The notes: generated by a model from the letters alone, not told the origin. A DNA stretch of 64,000 nucleotides from Juglans regia (GCF_001411555.2 NC_049916.1:9807295-9871294), one strand, 5' to 3'; positions 33,991 through 46,036 are shown, counted from the stretch's first letter. Numbers and translations are program-made.

Positions 33991-35203
33991 TAGGACTGTT
34001 CATCCGGGTCGAGTTTTTTCTCGGCTCGGTCCGGAACCCGAAAAACTGGATTCCGGTTCCGGGTTTCCCCCGAATAAAATGGATCCGAAACCCGGATTGT
34101 AAAACCCGGACCAACACGGTCCTGGTACGGGTTAGGGACCCGGGTACCGAGTTTAAACCCGGTACCTGGGTCTTTTAAAAAAAAAACCCGTATTGATAAA
34201 CCCCTCCCCCCCCCCGACTACTTCGACCCACTTCTCTCTCTCTCTAGTCTCTCTCTCTCTCTCTAGTCTCTCGCTCTCTCTCTCTCGTTGTGCTGCGGTA
34301 GATGCAGAAACCCTAGTCGCCGCCATCGAGTCGCCACATCTCCTTCGCCGTCGCCGCATCTCTATCGCCGTCGACCTTTGCTCTAGGTCGTTATTCCGGT
34401 AACCCCCCTCCCCCGCGATTACTTTGACTCACTTTTCTCTCTCTCTCTCTCTCTCTCATTGTGTTGCGGCAGAAGCAGAAACCCTAGGTCCCTAGTCGCT
34501 GCCATCGTGACCCCATCATCGCATCTCCTTCGCCGTCGCCGCATTTGTTTGCCATTGAGATGGGTTGTGCGATGGTATAGTTTTTGGAATGTTTGGAAAC
34601 TTGTTTTTTTTTTTTTTAAATCTGTATTGGGTATCGACTTGTTTATGGATTCGTTGATTCTCTATTTTAATGACTCTGTTTGGATGTTGGGAAAGTTGAA
34701 GGAAAAATGCCCAAATTTGTTTACTTCGTCCTTTTCACTCTCTGTATGTACTGTTTGGTTATTGGGGAAGTTGAAGCTCTCTGTATGTACTGTTTGGTTG
34801 TTGGGAAAGTTGAAAAAAGCCCAAATTTGTTTACTTCATCATTTTCACTCTCTGTATGTACTCATCCGTACTCTGTTTGAGTCCAAGAGAAATTTCCATA
34901 AACACCACAGTTTGAGTCCAATGTATCTGGAATTCTTGGTGGTCAAGTTGATGGCTTTTGAGCTTAAAAGGCCTTGTTTGCATGACTAATTTATTTGCAT
35001 GAATAACTAGGGGATGAAAAAAAAAAAATCCCGGGTACAACTCAGAACCCAGATTTTCGGGTTTTAGAAATTCGGATCCACCCAGGTTTCGGCTCGGGTC
35101 TGACCTGGAATAACCCGCTCCGGGTTTCAGCCCGGATTTGAAACTCGGGTTCCGGTCTAGGTATACCTAGATTCCAGGGTCGGAACCCGGATAAACACCT
35201 CTA
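33991..35203. mobile_element. hAT-like non-autonomous element 2 (full, unit B) inside LINE-3 ORF2
   Basis: 1213 bp. The left end TAGGACTGTTCATCCGGGT and the right end acccggataaacacctcta form inverted repeats. The 8-bp duplication CTCATGAC stands at 33983-33990 and 35204-35211. The interior contains ccggaacccg-rich ends, CT microsatellites and a small repeat ctctctgtatgtact at 34737, 34776 and 34848. The ORFs at 33367-33735 and 34459-34989 lie in it. They are paired copies of the same repeat and have no transposase motif. Confidence 0.88.
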
Positions 35204-35211
35204 CTCATGAC

Positions 35212-36480
35212 CTTCACTGTATAATGAAGGAGAAGAGACTTGACTAAGTTTTCTTAATGGAAACCAAGTCCAATGCATATAGATGAGAGTTTTTGAAAAG
35301 GAAGTTAAAGTTTGCATATGGTTGTTTAGTGGTGGATCCTGTGGGAAGAAGTGGGGGACTGGTTTTGCTGTGGAAGCTAGGAATAGGAGTGACAATACAA
35401 TTCTACTCTAGATTTCACATAAATGCAAGAATTAAAGTTGATTAGGATGTAGACGAATGTCAGTTTATAGGTTTCTATGGACACCCTGAGGCTAGTAAAA
35501 GGCAAGAAACATGGGATATTCTGGTGTCATTAAAGCCACTAGACCGCATACCTTGGTTTTTCTGTGGGGATTTTAATGAAATTCTATCACAAGATGAAAA
35601 GAAAGGAGGAAGAACTCGGAGTGAAGCTCAAATGAATAAATCCAGGCATGCCTTAGAGAGGGGGGGCTTTATTTGATTTGGATTGGACAGACTCAAAATA
35701 TACAGAGTAATAGGCATAAAGATGACACGTTTTCAATGGAAAGATTGGATAGAGGTGTTGCAAACAAGGGTTGGTAAGATTATTTCAACTCAGTAAAGGT
35801 GGAAACTCTAGTAGCTAGAATTTCTGACCACTGACCCTTGTTATTCTCCAGTTGGTAACAGGACTACTGTACAAGAGGACAAAGGAGTTCTTTTAAGTAT
35901 GAAGTTGCATGGGGTTATGAAGAAGATTGCAAGAAGATAGTAAAGGAAGTGTGGATGAAGGAGGGAATAAGTGGAGAGTCATAAAGGAGGTGCAACACAG
36001 GCTCAAGCAAAGTAGATTAGCTTTATCAAGGTGGAGTAGAAATTATAAAACAGACACAGATAAAACCATTAAAGAGAAATCTACTTAACTTAAATAGTTG
36101 CAAGATGATGAAGGGAAACAAAATGTAGAGGAAAAATTGAATTTACAAAGGGAATTGGGGGAGTTACTCCATAAAGAGGACCTAAAATGGAGGCAAATGG
36201 CAGAAAGGCATTGGTATCAACAAGGAGACATAAATACTCAATTTCTCCATGCTTGTGCTACATAGAGGAGAAAGTAGAACTTTATAAAAAAAGTGAAGGA
36301 TTATGATGAGAATATTAGAAGTGAAGAGTCTGAAATTGCACAAGCCTTCTAGAACTATTTTCATCACATTTATATCTCATCAAATCCAAGGGCAATAGTT
36401 ATTGAAAAAGGTATCCAAAGCATTGACAGAAGGGTGATAGAGGATATGAATGCAAACTTGGAGGCTCCCTTCACTCACGC
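35212..36480 (+). pseudogene. LINE-3 ORF2 pseudogene: endonuclease domain
   Basis: Resumes after the hAT-like element. Readable only by changing frames: GFYGHPEASKRQETWDIL, then FFCGDFNEIL (catalytic region) at about 35560-35590 and an RSEAQM segment. Dense stops on all frames show strong decay. The linker (RQMAERHWYQQGDINTQFLH) is recognisable at about 36190-36250, and AEISEALKQM leads into the RT. Confidence 0.82.
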
Positions 36481-36487
36481 ATAAATA

Positions 36488-37335
36488 TCTGAAGCATTGA
36501 AGCAAATGGGTCCTTTCAAGTCTCCAAGACTAGATGGATTTGGAGCAGATTTTTACCAACAACACTGGAGTGCAGTGGGATCAAAGATATGTGTGGCAGT
36601 GTTAGAGGTCCTTAGTGGGGGAGGAATGCCTAGCAATTTGAATCATACAAATATTGTTTTAGTTCCTAAGATTGGTGTCCCACTATCTGTAAATGATTTT
36701 AGACCTATTTCTTTGTGTAATGTCTTGTACAAGCTTATTGCTAAGGTTCTTGCTAATAGGCTTAAGAATGTGTCACCTCACATTATTTCTAGTTTCCATA
36801 GTGCTTTTATACCAGAGAGATTTATAATTGACAATGTAATGGTGGCATATGAGCTTCTACATTCTATGAAAGCAAGACAAAAAGGAAGAGATGGAAGCAT
36901 GGCACTGAAGCTGGATATGTCAAAGGCATATGACATAATTGAGTGGCAGTTCCTGGAGTCAATGATGGGGAGGTTGGGACTCAATGAGAAATAGATTATC
37001 ATGAAATGTGTGGAATCAGTCACATACGTAATAGTGGTAAAGGGATATATGTGAGTGAAAATTTTATACCAACAAGAGGTTTGAGGCAAGGAGACCCTCT
37101 ATCTCCTTACATATTTATCTTATGTGCAGAAGGCCTAAGCTCACTGTTGAGTACAACTGAATTCAATGGAAATATGTGTGGTGTTGCTACTGTAAGAGTA
37201 GGAACCAGAATCACTCATCTGCTGATTGCAGATGATTGTGTGATCTTCAGTAAAGCCAACGAAGAAGAGTGGAAGAAAATTCATGATATATTGAAGTTGT
37301 ATGAAGACTCTTCTGGTCAGGCCCTCAATAGATAG
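36488..37335 (+). pseudogene. LINE-3 ORF2 pseudogene: reverse transcriptase
   Basis: Long open parts. 36497-36994 has LDGFGADFY, DFRPISLCNVLYK, FIIDNVMVAYE and KLDMSKAYD. 37006-37335 has GLRQGDPLSPYIF and the catalytic box IADD, which is intact here, unlike in LINE-1 and LINE-2. TAG at about 36992 and a frame change separate the two halves, and TAG at 37333-37335 follows. Confidence 0.9.
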
Positions 37336-38876
37336 AAAACTACAATATTTTTATGTTCTAACACAAGTGTCCTCACACAAAGAGAAATTTTACAAGAAGC
37401 AGGAGTTGTTACATGTGGGAACTATGGTAAGTATCTTGGCCTTCCAACTATGATTGGAAGATCAAAGTACCAAACTTTCAAGGGAGTGAAAGAGATGATT
37501 TGGAAGAAAATTAATAGCTGGAAAAACTCATTTCTCTCCGGTGCTGGAAAGGAGGTTCTTATTAAGGTTGTTTTACAATCCATACTCACTTATACCATGA
37601 ATGTTTTTATGTTGCCAAGAAGATTGTGTCTTGAAATTAACTCTATGCTAGCAAGGTTCTGGTGGATTAGTAAAAAGGAAGGAAGAGGAATTCACTGGAA
37701 GAGCTGGGGCAGAATGAGTGCAAATAAGAATGATGGTGGAATGTGATTTAGGGATATTGGAATATTTAATAGGGCTATGCTTGCAAAACAAGGGTGGATG
37801 TTGCAGCAAAATTTAGATTCCTTGGTGGCTAAGGTTTCCAAGAAAAAATACTACAGGAAGAGTCAATTTATTGATGCAAAGCTTGGTTATAAGCTTTCCT
37901 TTATGTGGAAGAGTTTGTTGACTTCACGAGCTATTAAAAGTAGGCATGGTGTGGAGAGTTGGTAATGGTAGAAGCATATCTATTTAGAATCATAAGTGGC
38001 TTCCCAAAGTTGTAAACTTTAAAGTGAGATCACAATGAACATCTTGGCTGCTGACTCAAAGTAAATGCTTTGGTGTTCAAGGACATCTACTGCTTGAATG
38101 AGAAGCTGATTTTTGAGGTCTTTTACAGAGAAGAAGCTATTTAGATTTGCAGCTTACCACTTAGTAGAAATGAAGGTGAAGACAAGGTTATATGGGGTTA
38201 CACAAAGGATGGAAGGTTTCTGCGTTCAGTGCATATAATTTAGGTACTGATATAGAAAAAAAAAAGTTCATGGAGAGTGTTCTAAAAGAAAGTCACATAA
38301 ACAAGTCTGGGAAGGGATTTGGAGATTGCATGTTCCAAACACAACAAAACAACTTTTGTGGAAAGTTCTGAACTGTATTTTGCCTACCAAGAAAAACCTA
38401 TATAAGAAAAAGATAATTGAAGAGCCTATTCGTCCAATATGTTGTAGGGGAGAAGAAACAATATAATATGTGTTGTGGTCTTGCTTAGTAGGAAGTGATC
38501 CGTGGGCAGAGAATCAAAGTGGACACCAGAAGTAGAGCAGTGAGAATGTTGAGTTCTTCTAGCTTTGGGACAGAATGCAAGCATGCTTTAAGAAAACCAA
38601 GTTAAAAGAGATTGTTGTGATTCTCAAAGGGTTATGGTCTAGAAGGAACATAATGGTGTTTGAGGGTAAGTTTGATAGTCCAAGCAAGGTAATACAATCT
38701 GCTTTATCAAACCTTAAAATTTTCCAAGAACCTGAAGATGTGGATGAGCAAAATAGGGAAGTAAATAGACAAAGGAGAAGAGAAGCTAAATGGCCACTAG
38801 GTGAAGGAGTTACAAATATTAATTTTGATGCTACTATTGACACAATTAATAGCAGATTGGGTATGGGTATTGTTGC
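37336..38876 (+). pseudogene. LINE-3 ORF2 pseudogene: post-RT, zf-RVT and the start of RNase H
   Basis: 37400-37746: GKYLGLPTMIGRSKYQ and GAGKEVLIKVVLQ. 37777-37965: LAKQGWMLQ. 38230-38560: zf-RVT-like block (LHVPNTTKQLLWKVL, then ICCRGEETI) in broken frames. 38575-38876: hinge and the first RNase H strand (NINFDATIDTINSRLGMGIVAV as two short pieces). The coding match ends at 38876; from 38877 the sequence is LTR-like. Confidence 0.86.
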
Positions 38877-39663
38877 TGTAATGCCACGGTCCCGGATGGG
38901 TCAGAGAGTTACTACTTGTCATTCAAAAATCATAAATCACAGTTCATATATAGACTCTAACTTCTCAATTACACATGAATCTCCATGTATCAAACTCTTA
39001 CTCCCAAAATTAATAACTATGAATGCCCTAAGTCTTAAAGTAAACCTTAACCTTCCAAAATACCCAATCAACAAAACAAAACAGAACTATTGAATAAAAT
39101 GCTCAGATAACCAATGTACCATCTTTGTACTTATTCCACTATGCTTACGTAGTCTTATACATAATTTCTAGTCTTGATCCCCAGTTGTACTATCAAAATT
39201 ATCTGAAAAATGTTATGAAGATAAGGGATGAGTTATCAAAAATTTAGTAAGCAGAGAACATATACTAATATGTAAATATGAGCATTTTCAGAAAGTTCGG
39301 TATGCAGAACAAAACATTTTATTTTCATATGCAAATCTGAGAAACGTGTTATTAGAAAATCAAAGCGACTTTTCAATCTTTTCATACTAAAAAACCAACT
39401 GTTCAAATTCAAATATCTTTTTCATATTCAAAGAACCATTTTTATATTCAAAAACACTTTGGCATAACATAACTGAACATCTTCATCTTATCATATCATA
39501 TCATATCATATTATATCATAACATATACCATGTTTAACCCTCGTGGTAGGGTTGTGCTATCCCCGGTGGCCAAACTAGGCAGTATCATATTGTGAAACTT
39601 CTCATTTTTCAATCTCAGAGCCCCGAGTGTGCACATAGGAAAGAACTCATAAAAGACCATTTT
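38877..39663. mobile_element. LTR-like sequence truncating LINE-3
   Basis: Starts TGTAATGCCACGGTCCCGG exactly where the LINE reading ends. This is the same kind of terminus as 40555 (TGTAACGCCCCGATCCCG) and, less closely, 57611. Words such as gtggtagggttgtgctatcc occur near 39545. No coding potential: the ORF that runs over the junction (38575-39093) is LINE on its left and repeat on its right. Confidence 0.6.
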
Positions 39664-39838
39664 GTTTCCAAAGTGGGTGCACTCATATCATATCATATCA
39701 TGTTGGTACCAACCATATCACGTGAACCAGTATTATCATATCAGAACCATATTCAGAATCAGAATAAAAAATGATAAGTATGCCAAAGGTTTTTCATATT
39801 CATATCATAGCAAACCACGTACTGAACATATTCATATC
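39664..39838 (+). repeat. Left arm of a 170-bp inverted repeat
   Basis: Matches the complement of 40384-40553 at about 88% by eye: aaagtgggtgcactcatatc, ttggtaccaaccatatca, agtatgccaaagg. Confidence 0.92.
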
Positions 39839-39965
39839 ATTTCCATTTGATAAAAAACAAATCCAAATCATTTTCATATCATATGTACAAAAATCTCAAT
39901 TTTCATATTTACTCTTTTGTACATTTCAAAAACATGTTAAATATTGCTCATGTTTATACTATTCA

Positions 39966-40379
39966 TGATATACCCCATATGATATAAATAGGGGTAGGTG
40001 GTGTATGGGATCCAACATTGCTTGGGAAGGAGAATTTATTGCTCTTTATAAGGTTCCAATGGGGCTTCAATTGCATCATTGATTAGTCCTTTTGGAGTAT
40101 AGACCATGTGGTTTGAGCATTACATTGGAGTATTACAAATGGTATTAAAACATATCTCAACCAGAAATGTGGGACTTGAGTTGTGCCACCTATAATGGAC
40201 AGGCCCGACGAGGACGTCGGGAATTTAAGGGGTGTAGATTCCATATGATATGGATAAGGGTAGGTGGTGTATGAAATCCTACATTGCTTGGGAAGGAAAA
40301 GTTCTTGCTCTTTAAAAGGTTCCAATGGAGCTTCAATTTCATCATTGACTAGTTCTTTTGGAGTATAGGCCATGTGGTA
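39966..40379 (+). mobile_element. TRIM-like miniature LTR retrotransposon
   Basis: Two direct repeats: LTR1 at about 39966-40137 and LTR2 at 40233-40379, the latter missing about 26 bp at its 3' end. They share catatgatat, gggtaggtggtgtatg, acattgcttgggaagga and tttggagtata. LTR1 ends ttaca. Just after it lies aaTGGTATtaaaac (40139 on), which fits a decayed primer-binding site for initiator Met tRNA (TGGTATCAGAGC). Before LTR2 lies the purine-rich tttaaggggtg (40224-40234), and gacgaggacgtcggg precedes it. The whole element is only about 415 bp, with no coding capacity. Confidence 0.78.
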
Positions 40380-40383
40380 TGTA

Positions 40384-40553
40384 TGAATATGTTTAGCACA
40401 TGTTTTGATATGATATGGATATGAAAAGCCTTTGGCATACTTATCTGTTTTGATTTTGATTCTGAGTATGGTTCTGATATGATGATACTGGTTCACATGA
40501 TATGGTTGGTACCAGCATGATATGATATGATATGAGTGCACCCACTTTACCAA
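40384..40553 (-). repeat. Right arm of the 170-bp inverted repeat
   Basis: Complement of 39664-39838. The arm ends one base before the TGTAACGCCCCG terminus at 40555. The 545-bp loop holds the rest of the left LTR fragment and the TRIM-like element at 39966-40379. Confidence 0.92.
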
Positions 40554-40554
40554 C

Positions 40555-42934
40555 TGTAACGCCCCGATCCCGAAGGTCCGGAGAGTTAGCTCTTAATACT
40601 TAATATCAACTTCAATAACACACCTATAAAATCCAGGAAACTCTATAAAATATTAATTCATTTACTCAACCCAAATATCTATGTTCCTTCATAGGTATAA
40701 CAAAAAAATTCTCACTAACAGACATACATATAACAGATGACATACTTAATTTAACATGACATACTTGTAATGTATAACAATGTATAGCAATACGTGACAG
40801 AATATCTTGTGTAACAAATGAATAATTAGTGATAGAATAAATTCTATGTAACAGATAAATACGTAATGACTTGGCATGACACATATGATAACATAAATCC
40901 ACACACTATAGTTTCTTTACTTATCACTCATATATATTAAACTGATAGTAAGTTAAAAGCTAACTTACCTCGATTTTCGTGTTTCTAGACAAATCTCAAG
41001 CACAATCACGAGGAACTAAAAGTTATGATTTCTAAAAGTTAGAACTTAATCACTAAAAATTAGAAATATGGAAAAATATCGACTTAGAGTAAAATTACCA
41101 TTTTACTCCTAACTTAAGGATTTTGCATCCTAACTCCAAAAATCACCAAAATTTACATACCTCATGTAAATTTTGTTATAAACTCAAATATCAATTTAGA
41201 AAAATTTAAAACTAAATACAACCATTAAAACTCTATAGGGGCCAAAACTTATAGAGGCTATTTCCCTTTATGTTGCAATTCTTTCAAATTTCAAAACTTA
41301 TGATTAAACCAAAAGTTTTCTTCTAATATACTCATAACATATTCCTAAGAATAATCGTGTTTTGATGAACAAAATTCATTAAAATCACTAAAACCATACT
41401 TGAACTTTTCGGTTTTTCTTCTAAGTTCAAAATAAATTTTTGTTACCCAAAATGACCTTTTTGGGGTATAAACAACTTGTTACCAACAAAATGATCTCCA
41501 AATAGAACAAATAAGGTATACAAGTAAACTAAACTAAAACAAGAACAACTTTAATGAAGGAAGCTTTTCGAGGAAACACTTAAAAGAGCTTCGAATATGG
41601 CATACAAAAGAGTTTAGAAAATCTGCCCGAGAGTGTCTTATGTGTTTTATCAAGGAAAAGTGTAAAGAAGAGATGATTTTGTGGTAAGTGGGATGGAGGG
41701 CTTCTTACACAACTTATGGAAGATGATAAGGCTGAAATGGAGATTGAGTATTGGTCTTTTCTAACCAATTTAATATACAAAAATAAGCCTAAGATGTTTT
41801 CTCAAGGTTGAGTGTAAAATTGAAAGAGTGAGGTGGCCCTTTAGCCTTTTACTTCAGAAATTCTCTAGTCCCTCTCGAAAAAATCTGGCAAGCCATGTTG
41901 GGAGAGAACTTTCTTAGTCAAAAAGCAATGCTAAGATGACCAAATCTGTGGGACTTAATGGGCCTAAATCCAATGGGCCTGAATTTTGGATTTTTAAGAG
42001 GGTTTGGGTTGCTATCGAGCCCAAATCCAATATCTCTTGGCCCAATCAATTTTCCAAGGTTAACAAGGTAGGATAATGATGTTCTAACACCAATTTGAAG
42101 GATTAATAGCAAGTGAAAGTAATTTAATCAAGCGATTAAACACAATGCTAGAAACTTATTCATTTAGGTTTTGGAGGTCAACTTTATGGTTGGGATAAAA
42201 CCTTTTAGGATTTCGATTTCAACCATGTTTTTGGATTCTCAGTTGGACTCTAACCATATAGGATTTCACTAGGGTGGAAGTCTTCTTTGATTTGGCACAA
42301 TTTGATTAGTCGGATGGAATAGGGTTTTTGCTTAGGTGACATGATCTCACACTTTGATTGCTTCAAATCCATCCAACGTTCCTCTTGATGCCAAGTGTCT
42401 AATACTATTCACTATGTGTGGCTAAGATTTTTCCAAGTGTCCAAATAAAACTTCTCTAATCTAGTTTGGACATTCCACACAGTGATTTTGAAAACACTGC
42501 ACTTTGTGTGTTTACGGAGGTTACCATTCACACCGGAAAGTGAATAATAAACTTAGTACTAAAAAATCCTAAATATTCATATTAACCTAGAGTGAAAATC
42601 GTTTACCAAAATTCAACCACGAAGTGACCCTAAAAATGATTTCACAGTTTTGAAAAGGTGTTTCTTCTGAAAATATGAAAATGAACTTATTGCGCCATAA
42701 AATCCTAAATATTCAACTGAGAACCTTTTGGCGCAGACCATAATGCATTCCGACGCTTATAACTACCTCAAATAATTAGAATCGCACTTTTGGCACCATA
42801 GTAAGTGATAATAATGACTATGTTGACAAACTAAAACCTATGCGATTGGTCGATTCGTGAAAATTTATGAAATTTTCACGAGGTTCCTAAAGTCGATAGT
42901 AATTCCACCTTTGAATTTCTACTAGGCTGTTACA
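40555..42934 (-). mobile_element. Solo-LTR-like unit of a chromovirus family (antisense)
   Basis: Begins TGTAACGCCCCGATCC and ends CTGTTACA on the plus strand, giving TG...CA ends. The 3' two thirds (about 40640-42934) align with 59210-61954, an LTR with a proven target duplication. Compared with that copy it lacks roughly 1.5-2 kb of the left part. The flanks (ccaac / ccttt) show no clean target duplication, so it may be a rearranged remnant rather than a simple insertion. No coding. Confidence 0.72.
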
Positions 42935-45390
42935 CCTTTTACACCATTTTATCAAGGGAAATTTCATCATTTACACCCCCCACCATAACCCTCCAAGTTT
43001 AGTTCTAGCATTGGACAAATTGGCTCCAAGAAACCAAGCCAAGAAACCTAACCAATTCTATTATAAGCCTAGTCGAAACCAAACCGAGTGGTCTTGGATT
43101 GCAATTGAATTTTTCGCACCTATTTTGGTCACTAGCCCACACCACCTCCCTTTTCCTTTTGTCCCTTGGAAGTGCTTCAAAGCACTCAAGCGAAAGCTTA
43201 CCCAATTACCTCCCCAAGGCAGCCCAACCAATTGGCTCAAAGAGAGGCACTCACTTGAAATCACTTAGTTGAACCATCACCAGTTTTGCCCCTTTCGTTT
43301 TCTGCCCAAGCCTGATCACTTGGCAGCCACTCATGCCTCTCTTCTCACCTGAAAAAGCCTTCAAATGATGGTCATAATGCCCCAATATAGACTAAGAGGA
43401 TGGGGTAAAAGAGGGAGAAAAACCTAGACAGTTTTTATTCAAAACTGTTGGTCTCCTTTGTGTTTTTTCTTTTGATTTTTTTGGTTTTATTTTCTGCACC
43501 AATGCAGCCCTACACCTATAGACTCATTCTTACACCTGAAAATGAAGAAATCATGAAATATAGGGCAATCTTCAGCTGATCATTCATGACACAAAGCTGA
43601 AAACTTCACTCATCACTCCACCTCCCACCTCCACCAATCCAAAGCCTCATCTTCATCCAAGGCCAACTTCTCCCTCCCCCCTTGAAGCCTATAACTACCT
43701 CCTTCACTTCCTCACTTATCCACACCTCTCCTCCAAGCCTTCTGTTGAGTCTTGAGAGCATTTCTCCCTCTTAGTGAGCAATAGAGTGAAACCGAGTGAA
43801 GTTGTTGAGAGTTCTTGAGTGAAGTTGTTTTGGGAGCTTTAAGGGCCACGATATGTGTAAGTAATATTGCCCTATCTTTTGTTAAGTGTTAGAACGACAT
43901 GTTAGACTTTAATTTATGGCATGGTAATAAGGTTTTGATTGATTTTAAATAAGGTTTAGCTTGCTAATGTCAAACTGGTCAGATTTGATGTTTTGATAAA
44001 ATAAATTATTTTGGGTCAACTTTTTAGCCATGGCATGACTTGATATGATTTTATATGATTTAATAATGTGTTGAAATGAATTTGGAAGGTTTAATTTTGA
44101 GGATGGAAGCAAGCCATAATAGGCTTTAATTCTATCTTGTGTTGATCATCTAGCATGCATCAGTTTTGATTAGTTTATGCTTAACTTATGAAAGTTTTGA
44201 TCAATTTACCTAGGCTTTGATAATGTGAATTTAGAAAAGCCTAGTGAGTGGGATAAGAATGAAAATGCATGATTGAACTAAGTTTTGAAACGTCTTTGGG
44301 TAAGGAAAGCTAGAAAACATCATGCATATGCTTAAGAGTTGGGATGAACTTGTATGACCTAATGCCTAAGTTTTAATTATCCCTAAGGTTATAATTACTA
44401 TTGACACTCGATCAATTGAGTACACATGCATCCTTAGAGGTTGAATAGTTGAAATCACATCTAGGCCTTAATGAAATGCATGCCACAGGTTGGGTGTGAT
44501 TGGTATAGTTACACTTTGATTCTCAGAGTTCTAAGGGCATATATGATTTTAAAATATGGAAAATATGAGATTTATGAAATTTGGGGCTTATTTGCAAAAA
44601 GTAAAAACTTAAGGCCTTAGTGGCAATTTTGCTAAGTTTAGGGACAGTTTTGTAAATACTAAATTTTTGAACCCTTTGATTATGAACATCTTCCTTAAAG
44701 GTTCAAATCCTAACTTAGTATAACTTTGATTACAGACGCTTTGATTCTCTAAACTCGGAAAATTTATAAGTTAGCTTTTAACTTACTCTTAGATAATTTA
44801 TTTTATGATTCTTATGTAAACGCCACATTCATATTAAATGTAATTTTGAGCATGAAACATCATAAGATACATCATTGATCATTTGATTACTTGTTTACAT
44901 GACATTGTGAAATTCTCACCATTTTAACATATTGCATCTATAAATGTTATTTTCACATGAAAGCTTGCAACATGTGCACATGACGTGAAATGTATTTTTC
45001 AAAGCATTGAATGAAATTTTTTGTCACGACCCCAAAGGCTAGGATGAAGAATTATCCTAGTGGAACTCTTATGTCCACTTTGGAGTGAGTAAAACTGAAG
45101 TGGTAACACCTGGGTTGACGAAGATTAGTCAACAGGTTTCAAGTAGGTTCTTTTTAAAGAACACCAGAGTAAAGTCAAACGTTATGACACCTAATAGTGG
45201 TGGATGTATATGTTATGATATTATGTTATATTACCAATGCATTGAGAACGAGTCTGCAGACAACATAGTCTCAACGTGAGTTGTCCTATGGTCACTAGTA
45301 GGTACTTACAGTACACATGGGAAACTGTGACGATACAATATCTTATGTTGTTAATGATGGCTTTAATAACGTTGAAATGTTATGATTTTT
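42935..45390 (+). mobile_element. Truncated LTR (LTR-A) of the gypsy family
   Basis: From atcaagggaaattt near 42952 this follows, at reduced identity, the 5' LTR of the adjacent element from about 48080 onward. Marker blocks: tttgattagttt or equivalents near 44165; tgtcacgaccccaaaggctagg at 45023 against tgtcacgacctcaaaagctagg at 50166; ttaccaatgcattgagaacg in both. It stops at about 45390, fused to LTR-B. The ORFs at 43005-43268 and 45085-45279 lie in it and are not genes. Confidence 0.8.
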
Positions 45391-46036
45391 TATTTTAGGC
45401 ATTAAATATTTTTTTATTTTTTTTATTTTAATTATTACTATTATTATATTATTTTGTTTGCTTATTTTATTTATTTACTTCAATGCTAATTGTTAGATTT
45501 ATTTAGACAATGACACTTAGTGTCATTAATTATTAAGCATGAAGGATTAGAAAAGCAAGCCTATTAGTAATCTTATTAAGGCCTTTAGAACCTTAGATCA
45601 TTTATGAGCCAAGCCTTAGAAGCCTTAAACCAAGCTTTATGGGAGTGCAAGACTTGGTAGGATAGCCTTGGCCCAAGTATGAGGAAGGCATAAGGCCTTT
45701 GGGCCAAGCTTGGTATAGGGTTGACCCATGGCCGAATTAGGTCAAGGTAAGCCTTTCAAGCACCATCTTTGTGGATCTTGAGGGCTCTCTTAATCCCTCA
45801 AAATCTAGAAACAAGGTCCTTATTCACTCAAACCCAAAAGCCCATGGACCATTAACCCACACTCATGGCCCTTTTAAGCCCACTAGGTTCAAAGCCTAGT
45901 TTTGCTTCTATTTCACTCTTCAATTTGAAAGCCCAATATACCATACCATGAGTCTCCTCAAGCCCATGTCATACCCTAAGTACCCAAATTAAGTTTTGAA
46001 ATTAGGTTACAACTATGAATCAACTTACCCATGAAT

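Larger units (their letters stand above)
32556..34751 (+). repeat. Tandem duplication, unit about 1.1 kb
   Basis: Unit A is 32556-33659 and unit B is 33660-34751. Both start tgtttggtttggggaaaatg and run through the end of hAT-like element 1, the ORF1/ORF2 junction of LINE-3, and the first part of hAT-like element 2, to ctctgtatgtac. By-eye identity is about 97%. The breakpoint word tgtttggtt is present at the start of unit A, at the A/B junction and at the end of B, so a 9-10 bp microhomology joins the units. Confidence 0.93.
30660..38876 (+). mobile_element. LINE-3: plant LINE with nested hAT-like insertions, 3' end lost
   Basis: ORF1 starts at ATG 30758 and ORF2 at 32833 (copied at 33935). 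Endonuclease, RT, post-RT region and the beginning of RNase H follow, ending at 38876 where LTR-like sequence begins. Two hAT-like elements (32039-32655 and 33991-35203) and a 1.1-kb tandem duplication interrupt it. Host-LINE segments are 30660-32031, 32664-32880, 33766-33990 and 35212-38876. The 5' boundary is approximate and no target duplication can be tested, because the 3' UTR and poly(A) are missing. Confidence 0.9.

Noticed and set aside
33367..34989. ORFs of 122 and 176 codons with Arg-rich then Leu/Phe-rich sequence
   Set aside because: Both lie in hAT-like element 2 and are the two copies of one duplicated repeat. They include CT microsatellite translation and no transposase motif.
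39470..39530. CRISPR-like or satellite repeat (atcat words)
   Set aside because: Simple short-period repeat without spacers, in a plant LTR context.
42960..43268. ORFs at 43005-43268 on both strands
   Set aside because: Inside a truncated LTR; overlapping frames without domains.
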